Of a DNA stretch of 64,000 nucleotides, positions 24,559 to 33,309 are shown piece after piece; the stretch's first letter is position 1, and each line of letters starts with the position of its first letter. A program made the position numbers and the translations under genes. The notes beneath the pieces were generated by a model. That model had not been told where the DNA came from, did not search any database, and worked only from the letters and a program-made list of their open reading frames with translations. Source of the DNA: Alphaproteobacteria bacterium (lineage in GTDB: Bacteria > Pseudomonadota > Alphaproteobacteria > Rhizobiales > JAJFHC01); assembly GCA_021775805.1 (NCBI GenBank), contig JAJFHD010000055.1, positions 62,001-126,000 of the forward strand, read 5' to 3'.

Positions 24559-25338
24559 TCACCTGAAGGCGATCCGCTGGCTGAATTCGCGTTGAAGCTT
24601 TTGTCTAATTGCATCGCCGAATACACGGAAATCATTGGCTTTTACAACGAAACTTCCTGGTCCAAAAATAACGTGATCCCGGTACCACTCATCAAGCTTC
24701 GGGAAATCCGTCAGGATCGCCAGCCCGTTGATGACGATGCCGGACCGGGCTGCCAGTTTCCGCGCTCCCGGCAAGGTCGTTGCATCGCGGAACCACGGAT
24801 TGGTTTCGATACCATCGCCCGACACGTCAATCACCTTTCGCGAACCGCTGTGCCTATTTGCCTCGATCATCCGGATGGCGTAACGGACGCCGTCACCGAT
24901 ACCCGTGCCACCGCCACCAATGCCGAACTTGCGGCCGTTGTGTTTGTGGAAGGTTTCAACCTCTGTGGCAAATCGGTCGGCAGATTGCGGTGAATCCAGC
25001 ACGTGCCAGTCTGTGGGATGCTTTGGAAACGCCGCGTCCGACCACAGAACCATGGCAACCGCGACCTTGCCGATCGGGCCGGACGTGATGGCGGCCTGGA
25101 TTGACGGATCCCTGAAGGCCGCCGCATAGCCGGCCATCTGCAACGCATATTCGGATGAATTGATGCTGCCGGAGGCGTCGACTGCCAGGACAATCTCGAT
25201 GTCGACATCCTCAGCGAGAACCTCTGACGACCAGGTGTGGAGCAGCATCAGGACCGACAGAACGAACCCTGCGGCCCTGCCCGACCCGCCTGTCGGGAAG
25301 GCGCCATGCCGAACACCCAATGTCAGTATGTCCGGCAT
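24559..25338 (-). CDS. Secreted DUF1194 (von Willebrand A-like) protein
   Basis: A 259-aa protein with a signal or anchor segment (about residues 20-42). A von Willebrand A-like domain follows: IEIVLAVDASGSINSSEY carries the MIDAS D-x-S-x-S, VAMVLWSD follows, and KVIDVSGDGIETN carries the third metal loop. This is the DUF1194 family, presumed periplasmic metal-dependent adhesion or binding proteins. It begins 15 nt after the tmm stop on the same strand, so it may be carried on the TMAO operon transcript, although no role in TMAO metabolism is known. It converges with tdm. Confidence 0.85.
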   Translation of the reverse strand: MPDILTLGVRHGAFPTGGSGRAAGFVLSVLMLLHTWSSEVLAEDVDIEIVLAVDASGSINSSEYALQMAGYAAAFRDPSIQAAITSGPIGKVAVAMVLWSDAAFPKHPTDWHVLDSPQSADRFATEVETFHKHNGRKFGIGGGGTGIGDGVRYAIRMIEANRHSGSRKVIDVSGDGIETNPWFRDATTLPGARKLAARSGIVINGLAILTDFPKLDEWYRDHVIFGPGSFVVKANDFRVFGDAIRQKLQREFSQRIAFR

Positions 25339-25353
25339 GGCCCCAATGCTTCG

Positions 25354-26694
25354 TCAGGTCTGAAGATAGGACTTCATGGAGTCATCGAGTGCGTCGACCC
25401 ACTTGGTGTGATGCGGCGGCGCCAGGTCCCCGGTCATTGGCGAGACGTAGCCATTGTCGCGGAAAGTCATGATGTTGGCTTTCTTGTGCCCTTTCCACTG
25501 GTAGAAGGCCTCGTCGGAGGCGTCGACATCAAAGCTTGGGTAATCGGTTTCCGCAATCAGTTCCCGGACATAGTCGCCCTGATACTTGATGCAGCCGTAG
25601 TCATCTTCGATGGCGTCTTCCGCGGTCACGCGGGCATCGACGTCAGCCAGCATGTCGGCGGTCGAGGGCACGTTGATCTTGCCCAGCATGACGTCGCGGG
25701 CATACCAGGCCTGGGCGTCGAACATGTTGAATGTGTACCACTGGTCCTGCATTCCCAGATAATGAACCTTCGGGTTATGGGCCCAGACCACGCCCTTGTA
25801 CAAATCGGCCGTCGCCAGGCGGTTGGCGGTCTGCAAACGCAGGTTATGCGCCATGAACGGGAAGTGGTGCATGTAGCCGGTGCACAGAATGATCGCATCG
25901 ACTTCAGCGGTGGTTCCATCCTTGAAGTACGCCGTGTTCTTTTCCACCTTCTGGAGAAGCGGAACTTCCTTCCAGTTATCGGGCCAGTTATAGCCCATGG
26001 GCGCGGTCCGGTGGCTGACGGTCACAGACTTGCAGCCGTACTTCCAGCATTGAGAGCCGATGTCTTCAGCCGAGTAACTGGTGCCAATCAGGAGAATGTC
26101 CTTGTCCTTGAATTCAAGGGCGTCGCGGAAATCGTGGGCATGCAGGACACGGCCGTTGAAGGTTTCGAAGCCTTCGAATTCGGGCACATTGGGCGTGGAG
26201 AAATGGCCGGATGCCACCACAACATGGTCGAATTCTTCGGAGATTTCCTGGTCGGCCACGAGATCATGTGCCACGATCCGGAACCGGCCGTTGGCGTCGT
26301 TGTGTTCCACCCATCTCACCGGTGTCCGGAACTTGATCCAGTCGCGGACACCGGCCTTCTCCACACGGCCCTTGATATAGTCGAACAGGACTTCGCGGGG
26401 CGGATAGGACGCAATCGTCCGGCCAAAATGCTCGGTAAAGGTGTAGTCGGCAAATTCAAGTCCTTCCTTGGGGCCGTTCGACCACAAGTACCGGTACATG
26501 CTGCCGTGGACCGGCTCACCATACTCGTCGAGGCCCGTGCGCCAGGTGTAGTTCCACAGGCCACCCCAGTCGTCCTGCCTCTCGAAACAGACTATTTCCG
26601 GGATGTCCTGTCCCTTGGCTGCCGCCGACTGAAATGCCCGCATCTGGGCGAGCCCCGATGGCCCCGCACCGATGATTGCCACTCTTTCCGTCAT
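25354..26694 (-). CDS. tmm: Trimethylamine monooxygenase Tmm
   Basis: A 446-aa flavin-containing monooxygenase that oxidises trimethylamine to TMAO with NADPH and O2. It has the FAD motif [14 protein letters not shown] at the N-terminus, [20 protein letters not shown] and [19 protein letters not shown] (highly characteristic of bacterial Tmm), the FMO signature [11 protein letters not shown], the NADPH motif [13 protein letters not shown], and [11 protein letters not shown] near the C-terminus. The GGAGG site is ideal. It is the last or second-last gene of the tmoX-W-V-tmm unit. Length and motif order match characterised marine Tmm enzymes. Confidence 0.95.
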   Translation of the reverse strand: MTERVAIIGAGPSGLAQMRAFQSAAAKGQDIPEIVCFERQDDWGGLWNYTWRTGLDEYGEPVHGSMYRYLWSNGPKEGLEFADYTFTEHFGRTIASYPPREVLFDYIKGRVEKAGVRDWIKFRTPVRWVEHNDANGRFRIVAHDLVADQEISEEFDHVVVASGHFSTPNVPEFEGFETFNGRVLHAHDFRDALEFKDKDILLIGTSYSAEDIGSQCWKYGCKSVTVSHRTAPMGYNWPDNWKEVPLLQKVEKNTAYFKDGTTAEVDAIILCTGYMHHFPFMAHNLRLQTANRLATADLYKGVVWAHNPKVHYLGMQDQWYTFNMFDAQAWYARDVMLGKINVPSTADMLADVDARVTAEDAIEDDYGCIKYQGDYVRELIAETDYPSFDVDASDEAFYQWKGHKKANIMTFRDNGYVSPMTGDLAPPHHTKWVDALDDSMKSYLQT

Positions 26695-26723
26695 TTCAAT
26701 TTCCTCCTTCTAATGAGAATCGG

Positions 26724-28973
26724 TTAGTCAATGCCGAGATCTTTCTTGCGCTGAGACGCCCAGGCACCGATCAGGCGGTCGCCGATGATGCCAAGTGTGG
26801 CAATGCCGAGCCCTGCCATGACGCCGCGCCCGGCGTCACTGGTCGGCAATGCCCGGTAAATCTCTTGGCCGAGGTCCTGTCCGCCGATCAGGGCCGTGAT
26901 CGCGGTCATCGCCAGGGCCATCATGATGGTCTGGTTGACGCCAAGCATGATTTCGGGAAGGGCTATCGGCAACTCGACTTTCCACAGCCTCTGAAGCGGT
27001 GTGGCACCCGCCATGCGGGCGGCTTCGATTGTTACATTCGGTATACGCTTGAGGCCTAGATAGGTGAAACGGATCGCCGGTACCGTCGCATAAGGCACGA
27101 TAGCAAATATAATCGCCAGTTCACCGACCCGGAACAGCATGATCGCCGGCACAAGGTAGATAAACGACGGAAAGGTCTGAAGCGTATCGCAGATATACAT
27201 GACAATCTTGGCGACCGGGTCCGATTTTGCAGCCCAAATGCCAAGCGGCACGCCAATCGCAACGCACCAGACCAAAGCAGACGATACGAAATAGAATGTG
27301 GTCGTCGCCAACGTCCAGTTTCCGACTATGAGGATCACGAACAGCATCAAGCCGACTGTCAGTGCCGTGAGTGCCCAGCCGCCGAGCCGATGACTGATGA
27401 CGGCGATTACCGCCACGACAAGGGACCAAGGCAGGGAGTGGTAAAAGTCCCTGAAGGGGATCAGTACATTTAAAGTCAGAAAATCCCTGATGGGTCTGAT
27501 GTAATCGATCAGAAAAAACGTAACCTGTTTGATGACCTTATCGAATTCCAGCGCATCCTTGCTGGTGATCAGCAGATACTTCTTGGATAGAATTGACACG
27601 TCGCGCATATAGAACGATGCGAACACCGATAGGAAGAACACCGCAAAAAACAAGGTGAGGTGACGGTGACGACGCAAGATGCCGTCTTCAACGTGATGCA
27701 CATACGCCGTGGAGCGATTGGCGTAGGCTTGTGTCAACTGATCGAGGACAACGGCCATCAGAACGATGGCAATGCCCTGCATGGTGGCAAAGCCGAGTTT
27801 CAGTTGCTGCAGGGAAAACAGAAGTTTGTGGCCAAGCCCCTGGGCCCCGACCAAAGAACAGATCACCACCATCGCCAAAGTTTGCATGATCACCTGATTG
27901 AGGCCGAGCAGCAGTGTTTTCTGGGATGCCGGGAGCTGAACCTTCCAGAGCAGTTGACGCGGCGTACAGCCGCTCATCCGGCCTGACTCGACGATATCGC
28001 TCGGCACCGTTTGAATGGCGAGGATCGTACAGCGTGCCATCGGCGGCATGGCAAAGATCATGGTCGCGATCAGCGCCGGCACCTGACCGGCGCCGAACAT
28101 CACCACGACCGGCACAAGATAGGCCAGATGAGGCGTTGCTTGCATGAGATCGAACATGGGAGTGATGATACGGGCCGCTCTCTGTGACCGCGTAACCCAG
28201 ACTCCAAGCCACAACCCGAGCAACGCGGAGAACGGTACAGCGACCACAACCAGCGAAAACGTCTTCATCGACTCTCGCCAAAGCCCGGTAACGGCCAGAT
28301 ACCCCATGCACACAGCGACAAGCAGCGACAATCGCCAGCCGCCGACCCAATGCCCGAAGATGCCGAAACCGATCACCACCGCAACCCACGGAATGTGCTT
28401 GAGTTTCGAAGCTGACGACAACGCTTCGAACAAATAGGCGGGCACTTGTGAAATCCCGACGAATGCCTGCGCTTCCATCCAGGGTTCAGTCTTGAGCGCT
28501 TTGGAGTAGTTCAGCAAAATGAAAGGTAGTGAATCGACAATCACCACAGCGAGAATGCCAATCGCACAGTACGCCGCCACCCGGCCACCACGCAGCTTGT
28601 AGGCAACAATGCCGATCACGGTCGTAAACATGATCCAGAAAACCGGCAGGAAGGCCGGCGGTTTTGCCCCTTTCCAGAGCAGGAATTCGGACCACACCAG
28701 CGGTTGTTTCAAGAGCCACGCAATTGTCCGCGTGACGTCCTTGACCGTGAAAAGGCCGAACGTGGCGCGCTTGTCCAGCCACCCGAAGAACTCGGTTATC
28801 CAACGCTTGATTGGAACAACGAGCTCGTTAGGCCAGGTTCTGGCGCCGTCCCAGATTAACGACAACAACAGAGTCAAAACCACGGCCGCGATCACATGAA
28901 AAATCAGCGTATGCTTTTGATAGAGGCTGGGTGTCGATCCCTGCGACGTCGTGGAAGTGTCCGCCAAGCTCAT
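26724..28973 (-). CDS. tmoV: TMAO ABC transporter permease TmoV (duplicated permease)
   Basis: A 749-aa inner-membrane protein with two binding-protein-dependent permease domains in tandem. The first has its cytoplasmic EAA loop around residues 330-350 (ESGRMSGCTPRQLLWKVQLP) and the second around 644-668 (IEAARMAGATPLQRLWKVEL). An N-terminal membrane region precedes them, so one chain can supply both permease halves. This matches betaine/TMAO-class transporters related to OpuA/ProW. The ATG overlaps the tmoW stop by 4 nt and tmm follows after 29 nt. The substrate is assigned as TMAO from the genomic context. Confidence 0.88.
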   Translation of the reverse strand: MSLADTSTTSQGSTPSLYQKHTLIFHVIAAVVLTLLLSLIWDGARTWPNELVVPIKRWITEFFGWLDKRATFGLFTVKDVTRTIAWLLKQPLVWSEFLLWKGAKPPAFLPVFWIMFTTVIGIVAYKLRGGRVAAYCAIGILAVVIVDSLPFILLNYSKALKTEPWMEAQAFVGISQVPAYLFEALSSASKLKHIPWVAVVIGFGIFGHWVGGWRLSLLVAVCMGYLAVTGLWRESMKTFSLVVVAVPFSALLGLWLGVWVTRSQRAARIITPMFDLMQATPHLAYLVPVVVMFGAGQVPALIATMIFAMPPMARCTILAIQTVPSDIVESGRMSGCTPRQLLWKVQLPASQKTLLLGLNQVIMQTLAMVVICSLVGAQGLGHKLLFSLQQLKLGFATMQGIAIVLMAVVLDQLTQAYANRSTAYVHHVEDGILRRHRHLTLFFAVFFLSVFASFYMRDVSILSKKYLLITSKDALEFDKVIKQVTFFLIDYIRPIRDFLTLNVLIPFRDFYHSLPWSLVVAVIAVISHRLGGWALTALTVGLMLFVILIVGNWTLATTTFYFVSSALVWCVAIGVPLGIWAAKSDPVAKIVMYICDTLQTFPSFIYLVPAIMLFRVGELAIIFAIVPYATVPAIRFTYLGLKRIPNVTIEAARMAGATPLQRLWKVELPIALPEIMLGVNQTIMMALAMTAITALIGGQDLGQEIYRALPTSDAGRGVMAGLGIATLGIIGDRLIGAWASQRKKDLGID

Positions 28974-30001
28974 ACCCCGTCCCTTCCGAACAAGGCCTTG
29001 GACATGCGCCGGCGTGAAATCGAACCGACAATTTTATTGTCATCGCCGAACACAGGAACAGGTTGGTCGGAATTCAAAACCTGTTCGGCAACTTCGCCAA
29101 TCTTGGCCGAACCCGGCACTGCCTGATCGGTTTTTTGGGTTCCATCACCATCCGCCTGCATGATTGCCTTGACTGAGACGATGCGGTCACGCGGGGCATT
29201 ACGGGCAAATTCGGCGACATAGTCATTGGCGGGATTGAGAACCATTTCCTCCGGCGTCGACAACTGAACCAGTTCACCCGCCTTCATGATCCCGATCCGG
29301 TCCGCCAGTTTTGTCGCCTCCTCGAAATCATGCGTGATGAACACAATGGTTTTTGAAAGCATTCTCTGCAAACGGATGAATTCGTCCTGCATTTCCGCGC
29401 GTATCAGCGGATCCAGCGCCGAAAACGGCTCATCAAGAAACCAGACGTCAGGCTCGACCGCAAGCGATCGCGCAATGCCCACACGCTGTTGCTGTCCGCC
29501 GGACAATTCCCGTGGAAAATAGCTTTCCCGTCCGCCCAACCCGACGAGTTCGATCATCTCAAGCGCACGTTTTTCACGATCGCCTTTTTCGAGTCCCTGC
29601 ACTTCCAGCGGAAACGCGACGTTGGAAAGGACATCACGATGTGGCAGCAATCCGAAATTCTGAAAGACCATCCCCATCTTGTGCCGCCTGATCTCGATCA
29701 TCTCCTTGTCATTGGCAGCCAACAGGTCCTGACCTTCAAATTTGATCGTGCCGGTGGTCGGATCATTCAGGCGCGTCAGGCAACGGATGACGGTGGACTT
29801 ACCCGACCCGGACAACCCCATGATGATCAGGATCTCGCCCTGGTTCACATCGAAAGATACATCTCGCACCGCACCGATGTAACCTTCGTCGGCAAATGCC
29901 TCGTCGCCAGGCGAGCCGTTATGGCGCTGCATGAAGCCTGCCGGATCAGCACCGAACACTTTCCAGATGTTTCGGCATTCTACCTGAACGTTTTCGCCCA
30001 T
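28970..30001 (-). CDS. tmoW: TMAO ABC transporter ATPase TmoW
   Basis: A 343-aa cytoplasmic ATPase of the ProV/OpuAA class. Walker A is GLSGSGKSTVIRC (about residues 62-74), the Q-loop MVFQNFGLLPHRDV, the signature LSGGQQQRVGIARSLA, Walker B VWFLDEPFSALDP, and the H-loop FITHDFEEA. The C-terminal tail has one CBS-like segment (VFGDDNKIVGSI), the position of osmoregulatory CBS domains in OpuA. The start has GGGG 8 nt upstream. It lies downstream of tmoX beyond a terminator. Confidence 0.92.
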   Translation of the reverse strand: MGENVQVECRNIWKVFGADPAGFMQRHNGSPGDEAFADEGYIGAVRDVSFDVNQGEILIIMGLSGSGKSTVIRCLTRLNDPTTGTIKFEGQDLLAANDKEMIEIRRHKMGMVFQNFGLLPHRDVLSNVAFPLEVQGLEKGDREKRALEMIELVGLGGRESYFPRELSGGQQQRVGIARSLAVEPDVWFLDEPFSALDPLIRAEMQDEFIRLQRMLSKTIVFITHDFEEATKLADRIGIMKAGELVQLSTPEEMVLNPANDYVAEFARNAPRDRIVSVKAIMQADGDGTQKTDQAVPGSAKIGEVAEQVLNSDQPVPVFGDDNKIVGSISRRRMSKALFGRDGV

Positions 30002-30073
30002 AAGTTTCCCCTAAACTGACAACGGCATTCGGCGTCTGTCCCGTCATAATGACCGATTGGGCCACGAAACAAA

Positions 30074-30108
30074 AGAACCGGGCATTGCAGTTCACAATGC
30101 CCGGTTCT
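30074..30108 (-). terminator. Intercistronic terminator between tmoX and tmoW
   Basis: A perfect 14-bp stem: 30074-30087 pairs with 30095-30108 around a 7-nt loop. Read on the minus strand it is followed by TTTGTTTCG. It lies 34 nt after the tmoX stop and 73 nt before the tmoW start, so it probably keeps transport-gene expression below that of the binding protein. Confidence 0.8.
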
Positions 30109-30141
30109 CTTCATGTCACAAATGCATGATCGCAATCGAGC

Positions 30142-31101
30142 TTACATGCCCTTCCATTTGGCAATAAGGGCCTGATTGTCGGCAATCCATTTCTCGGCAG
30201 CTTCTTCTGTCGACATGCCATCGACATCTACCAGCAACGAGGCCGCGGCAATCTGAGCGTTGTCGAAGTTGATCGCCTTGATGACCTTCCAGGCTTCGGG
30301 ATACTTTGCTTCCAGACCCTTCCAGGCGGCCTTTTTAAGCCAACCGGAACGCGGGGCGCCACAGTCGTTGACCATGTCAGGGTTCATGCCCCAGGACGGG
30401 TCCTTGGCGCATTTGTCGCCTTCGGGTTCCGGGAAGTCGATGAACATTCCCTTGTGCTTGGCTTCGATGAAATTCGGTGTCCAGTTGAACAGAACGATCG
30501 GTTCTTCTTTGGACGCTGCAGCATCGAGCTCGGCCCACAAGGTAGCGGCCTGACCGACGTTGATTGCAACAAAATCCATGCCCAGCGCTTTCACGCGTTC
30601 TGCATAATTCTTGCCCCAGTCGGCCGGTGGCCCGACAAAACGGCCCTTTGGTGCGGTCTCGGCAACGGTGAAAATACTCGCGCACTTGTTCAGCGCTTTC
30701 CAGTCCGGCAGGCCCGGGCATTTGTCGACCACATACTGCGGCACCCACCATTCTTCGCGGGTCACGGCGTCGTGGGTTCCGGCGTCAACCATACCGTCTT
30801 CGGCAACAGCCTTTTCAAAGGCACCCTTCATGGAGCCTTCCCAGGCTTCGATCTGGAAATGCATATCGCCATCGGCAATCGCCTTGAACTGCAACTGCGA
30901 GTCCGACGGTGCGAACTCGACCGTGTAGCCCATACCTTCGAGTACCTTTCCAACCACGGTCGAAAGCACCAGCTGGCTGGTCCAGTTATTCTGAACAATG
31001 ATGATCGGGTCGTCGGACTCAGGCGCAGCCGCACTGGCAACTGCGGGCAAAGCCAGGCACATGGAAAGCGCCAGCCCAAGTTTCATGGACTTAGAAAACA
31101 T
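30142..31101 (-). CDS. tmoX: TMAO-binding periplasmic protein TmoX
   Basis: A 319-aa periplasmic binding protein of the OpuAC/glycine-betaine class. The signal peptide is about residues 1-25 (LALSMCLALPAVASA). Tryptophan-rich segments typical of trimethylammonium cages are present: IIVQNNWTSQLVLSTVVGKV, FQIEAWEGSM, TREEWWVPQYVVDKCPG and IVLFNWTPNF. It delivers TMAO to TmoV/TmoW. The GGAGG site sits 6 nt before the ATG. It is first in the tmoX-W-V-tmm unit, and an ACCAATT motif related to that at tdm lies upstream. Confidence 0.9.
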   Translation of the reverse strand: MFSKSMKLGLALSMCLALPAVASAAAPESDDPIIIVQNNWTSQLVLSTVVGKVLEGMGYTVEFAPSDSQLQFKAIADGDMHFQIEAWEGSMKGAFEKAVAEDGMVDAGTHDAVTREEWWVPQYVVDKCPGLPDWKALNKCASIFTVAETAPKGRFVGPPADWGKNYAERVKALGMDFVAINVGQAATLWAELDAAASKEEPIVLFNWTPNFIEAKHKGMFIDFPEPEGDKCAKDPSWGMNPDMVNDCGAPRSGWLKKAAWKGLEAKYPEAWKVIKAINFDNAQIAAASLLVDVDGMSTEEAAEKWIADNQALIAKWKGM

Positions 31102-31227
31102 TTCATTCCTCCCTATGTCTTTTCAGACGTTTGTCTTTTCAGACAGTGTTGCGAGGCGAACCGCAGTCATGTTTTGGCCAAACGTGTTTGGCGCTTTTCG
31201 CCTGACTTGCATTATCGGCCAATCTGC

Positions 31228-31277
31228 GCACCAATGCAATCCAAAAACATACCGATATAAACCTTTTTGCACCAATT
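31228..31277. promoter_or_regulatory. GCACCAAT direct repeats upstream of tmoX
   Basis: GCACCAAT occurs at 31228-31235 and 31269-31276 (41 bp apart), the second extending to ACCAATT as at tdm. It lies in the 268-bp divergent region between tmoX and the gene at 31370. A shared regulator of the TMAO genes is a plausible inference. Confidence 0.35.
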
Positions 31278-31369
31278 TTCCGGAATGGTTGAAGTTCGCC
31301 GTATTCAGATTATTGGGCTATACTCAACGCAATCATAGATCGGCACACCGGTTTGGAGGCAGTGTCACA

Positions 31370-32314
31370 ATGGGCGACGCGAGCAAAAGTGACGAAGACA
31401 GCCAGTCTTCGCCACGCGAAAAATTCAAGTTCACATTCGACCAGGACAACAAAGCCGACACTTCTGCGGATCACCATAACGAGACCGGCGAACAAGGGGA
31501 TGATGCCGATGGCAAGGCCGGCATCGATATCATCAAGACCGCGGTCCCCGTGACGCCGCCAGCAAAGCTGAGTCATATGCTGGCGCCGGAGACGGACCAG
31601 CCAGCGTCCTCCCAGTCTCCACCCAAATCCGAGTTTCCACCAAAAAGGGCCGACGTCGCCGCCGCGCGCGAAATGCCTGTTGCGGCCGACAAAACGCCGG
31701 AGCCTGCGTCGGTTCAGGAGTCTGGAGAGCCGACCGAAGAAACCCTGGCCGGAATGATTGCAGGCCGCCGGTTGGACACGCCGGAAGCTGAACGAACGTT
31801 TCTGCTGACTCTGTCGCGTGACCAGCGCCTGAAATATGCCGACCTGCTCCAGGCTGGCGACCAGTTGGACTTCGATCGCGAAAAACACGGACTTGAACTG
31901 GATCGTCTTGAACTGGAACATGAGAGACTGTTGTTTGAGCAGCGTACACAGTACCGCCACAACGCAACGATATTTGCCACGACAGCACTGCGGACATTGC
32001 TCGTTACCAATGGACTGGGCTGTCTGGTGCTGATTGCCGTTTGGGGGTACCTATCCGCAAGTCCAACAGCCGTATTTTCGGCGCAGGCCTTTCTGCTTTC
32101 GTTGTCATCGATGGGTTTGGGCGCCATAGCCGGCGCACTGACTTCGCTCTGCGCTTACGTCACCCAGTTCCTGCTCTCAAGCCAGAACGCCGGGGTCGTA
32201 TCACGAGGTTTCGCCGTTGTGTTTCGAGTCATTGCCGTGAGCCTGGCGCTTGCAGGTTTCTGCCTGTTTATCGCCGGGTTGTTGCTGGCCGGCCACGGCT
32301 TGAAATCCATCTGA
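31370..32314 (+). CDS. Membrane protein with long disordered acidic N-terminus
   Basis: A 314-aa protein. Residues 1-135 are polar and low in complexity (SDEDSQSSPREKF, then many P, E, D and K), so probably disordered. Residues about 150-200 form a charged helix (LDFDREKHGLELDRLELEHE), likely a coiled coil. Three hydrophobic segments follow (about 205-228, 236-262, 280-308). No family is recognised. The ATG at 31370 is preceded by GGAGG at 10 nt. It is divergent from tmoX, and the ROK kinase gene follows after 28 nt, so the two may be co-transcribed. Confidence 0.7.
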   Translation: MGDASKSDEDSQSSPREKFKFTFDQDNKADTSADHHNETGEQGDDADGKAGIDIIKTAVPVTPPAKLSHMLAPETDQPASSQSPPKSEFPPKRADVAAAREMPVAADKTPEPASVQESGEPTEETLAGMIAGRRLDTPEAERTFLLTLSRDQRLKYADLLQAGDQLDFDREKHGLELDRLELEHERLLFEQRTQYRHNATIFATTALRTLLVTNGLGCLVLIAVWGYLSASPTAVFSAQAFLLSLSSMGLGAIAGALTSLCAYVTQFLLSSQNAGVVSRGFAVVFRVIAVSLALAGFCLFIAGLLLAGHGLKSI

Positions 32315-32342
32315 GCCGTCCGCAGAACCGGGATTATCCTCA

Positions 32343-33230
32343 ATGCGCCTCGGGATTGATTTTGGCGGGACAAAAATCGAAGGCGCAGTGCTCGATCTCG
32401 ATGGCCACATCGTAGCCCGCAGGCGCGTTCGCACCCATCGTGGAGACTATGGCGAAAGCATAGCCCAGGTTTCAAATCTGGTCACCGGACTTGCAGCCCA
32501 GGTCGGAACCATTTCATCGGTGGGCGTCGGGATCCCAGGCGCATTGTCGAAACAGACAGGCCTGGTCAAAAACGCCAATTCCACATGGCTGATCGGCAAA
32601 GACTTCCGTGGCGATCTCGAATCAGCGCTGAACTGCCCGGTAAACATGGCGAACGACGCGAACTGCTTTGCACTTTCAGAAGCCGTGGACGGCGCCGCAT
32701 CCCACTGTACGGTTGTCTTCGGTGCAATCCTTGGAACAGGAACCGGCGCCGGAATCACGATCAATTCCAAAGTGCTTGCAGGACTGAATGCAATTGCCGG
32801 AGAATGGGGTCACAACCCCCTGCCATGGCCCCGGGACGAAGAGTTGCCGGGGCCCTCTTGTTATTGCGGCAAATACGGCTGCCTTGAAACATATTTGTCC
32901 GGACCCGGTTTCGCCGGGCACCATCAGGCGGCCACGGGAATCGCATTGAAACCAAAAGAAATCATTACAAAGATGCGTCAGGGCGATGGACCCGCCCATG
33001 ACAGTTTTCAGATCTATGTGGATCGCTTGGCACGGGGCCTTGCGCACGTGATTAATATCGTCGACCCTGACATAATCGTTTTGGGAGGGGGAATGTCAAA
33101 CATAGACGAAATTTACACAAATTTGCCCGAAGCTCTGAGTCGCTACGTGTTCTCGGACAGTTGCCTTACGCCGGTCGTGGCGGCGAAACACGGCGATGCG
33201 GGAGGCGTTAGGGGGGCGGCGTGGTTATAG
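32343..33230 (+). CDS. ROK-family sugar kinase
   Basis: A 295-aa kinase. The phosphate-1 motif is LGIDFGGTKIEGAVLDLDG at the N-terminus, the catalytic Asp is in MANDANCFALSEA, and the phosphate-2 and adenosine motifs are AILGTGTGAGI and VLGGGMS. The ROK zinc site is GEWGHNPLPW plus CYCGKYGCLETY. The family phosphorylates hexoses such as fructose, mannose, glucose or N-acetylglucosamine; the motifs look most like NagK/fructokinase, and the substrate cannot be fixed here. The ribosome site is weak. It follows the membrane-protein gene closely. Confidence 0.9.
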   Translation: MRLGIDFGGTKIEGAVLDLDGHIVARRRVRTHRGDYGESIAQVSNLVTGLAAQVGTISSVGVGIPGALSKQTGLVKNANSTWLIGKDFRGDLESALNCPVNMANDANCFALSEAVDGAASHCTVVFGAILGTGTGAGITINSKVLAGLNAIAGEWGHNPLPWPRDEELPGPSCYCGKYGCLETYLSGPGFAGHHQAATGIALKPKEIITKMRQGDGPAHDSFQIYVDRLARGLAHVINIVDPDIIVLGGGMSNIDEIYTNLPEALSRYVFSDSCLTPVVAAKHGDAGGVRGAAWL

Positions 33231-33309
33231 GAAAAATTCAACAAAGTTCTTTGGGAGCGCCCCTGCCCCTTGGATCGAGAGCTGAATTGACTACATTATT
33301 GTCAGAAAG

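Noticed and set aside
25237..26727. 496-codon open frame antisense to tmm
   Set aside because: tmm is unmistakable on the other strand; the antisense frame shows no family motif.
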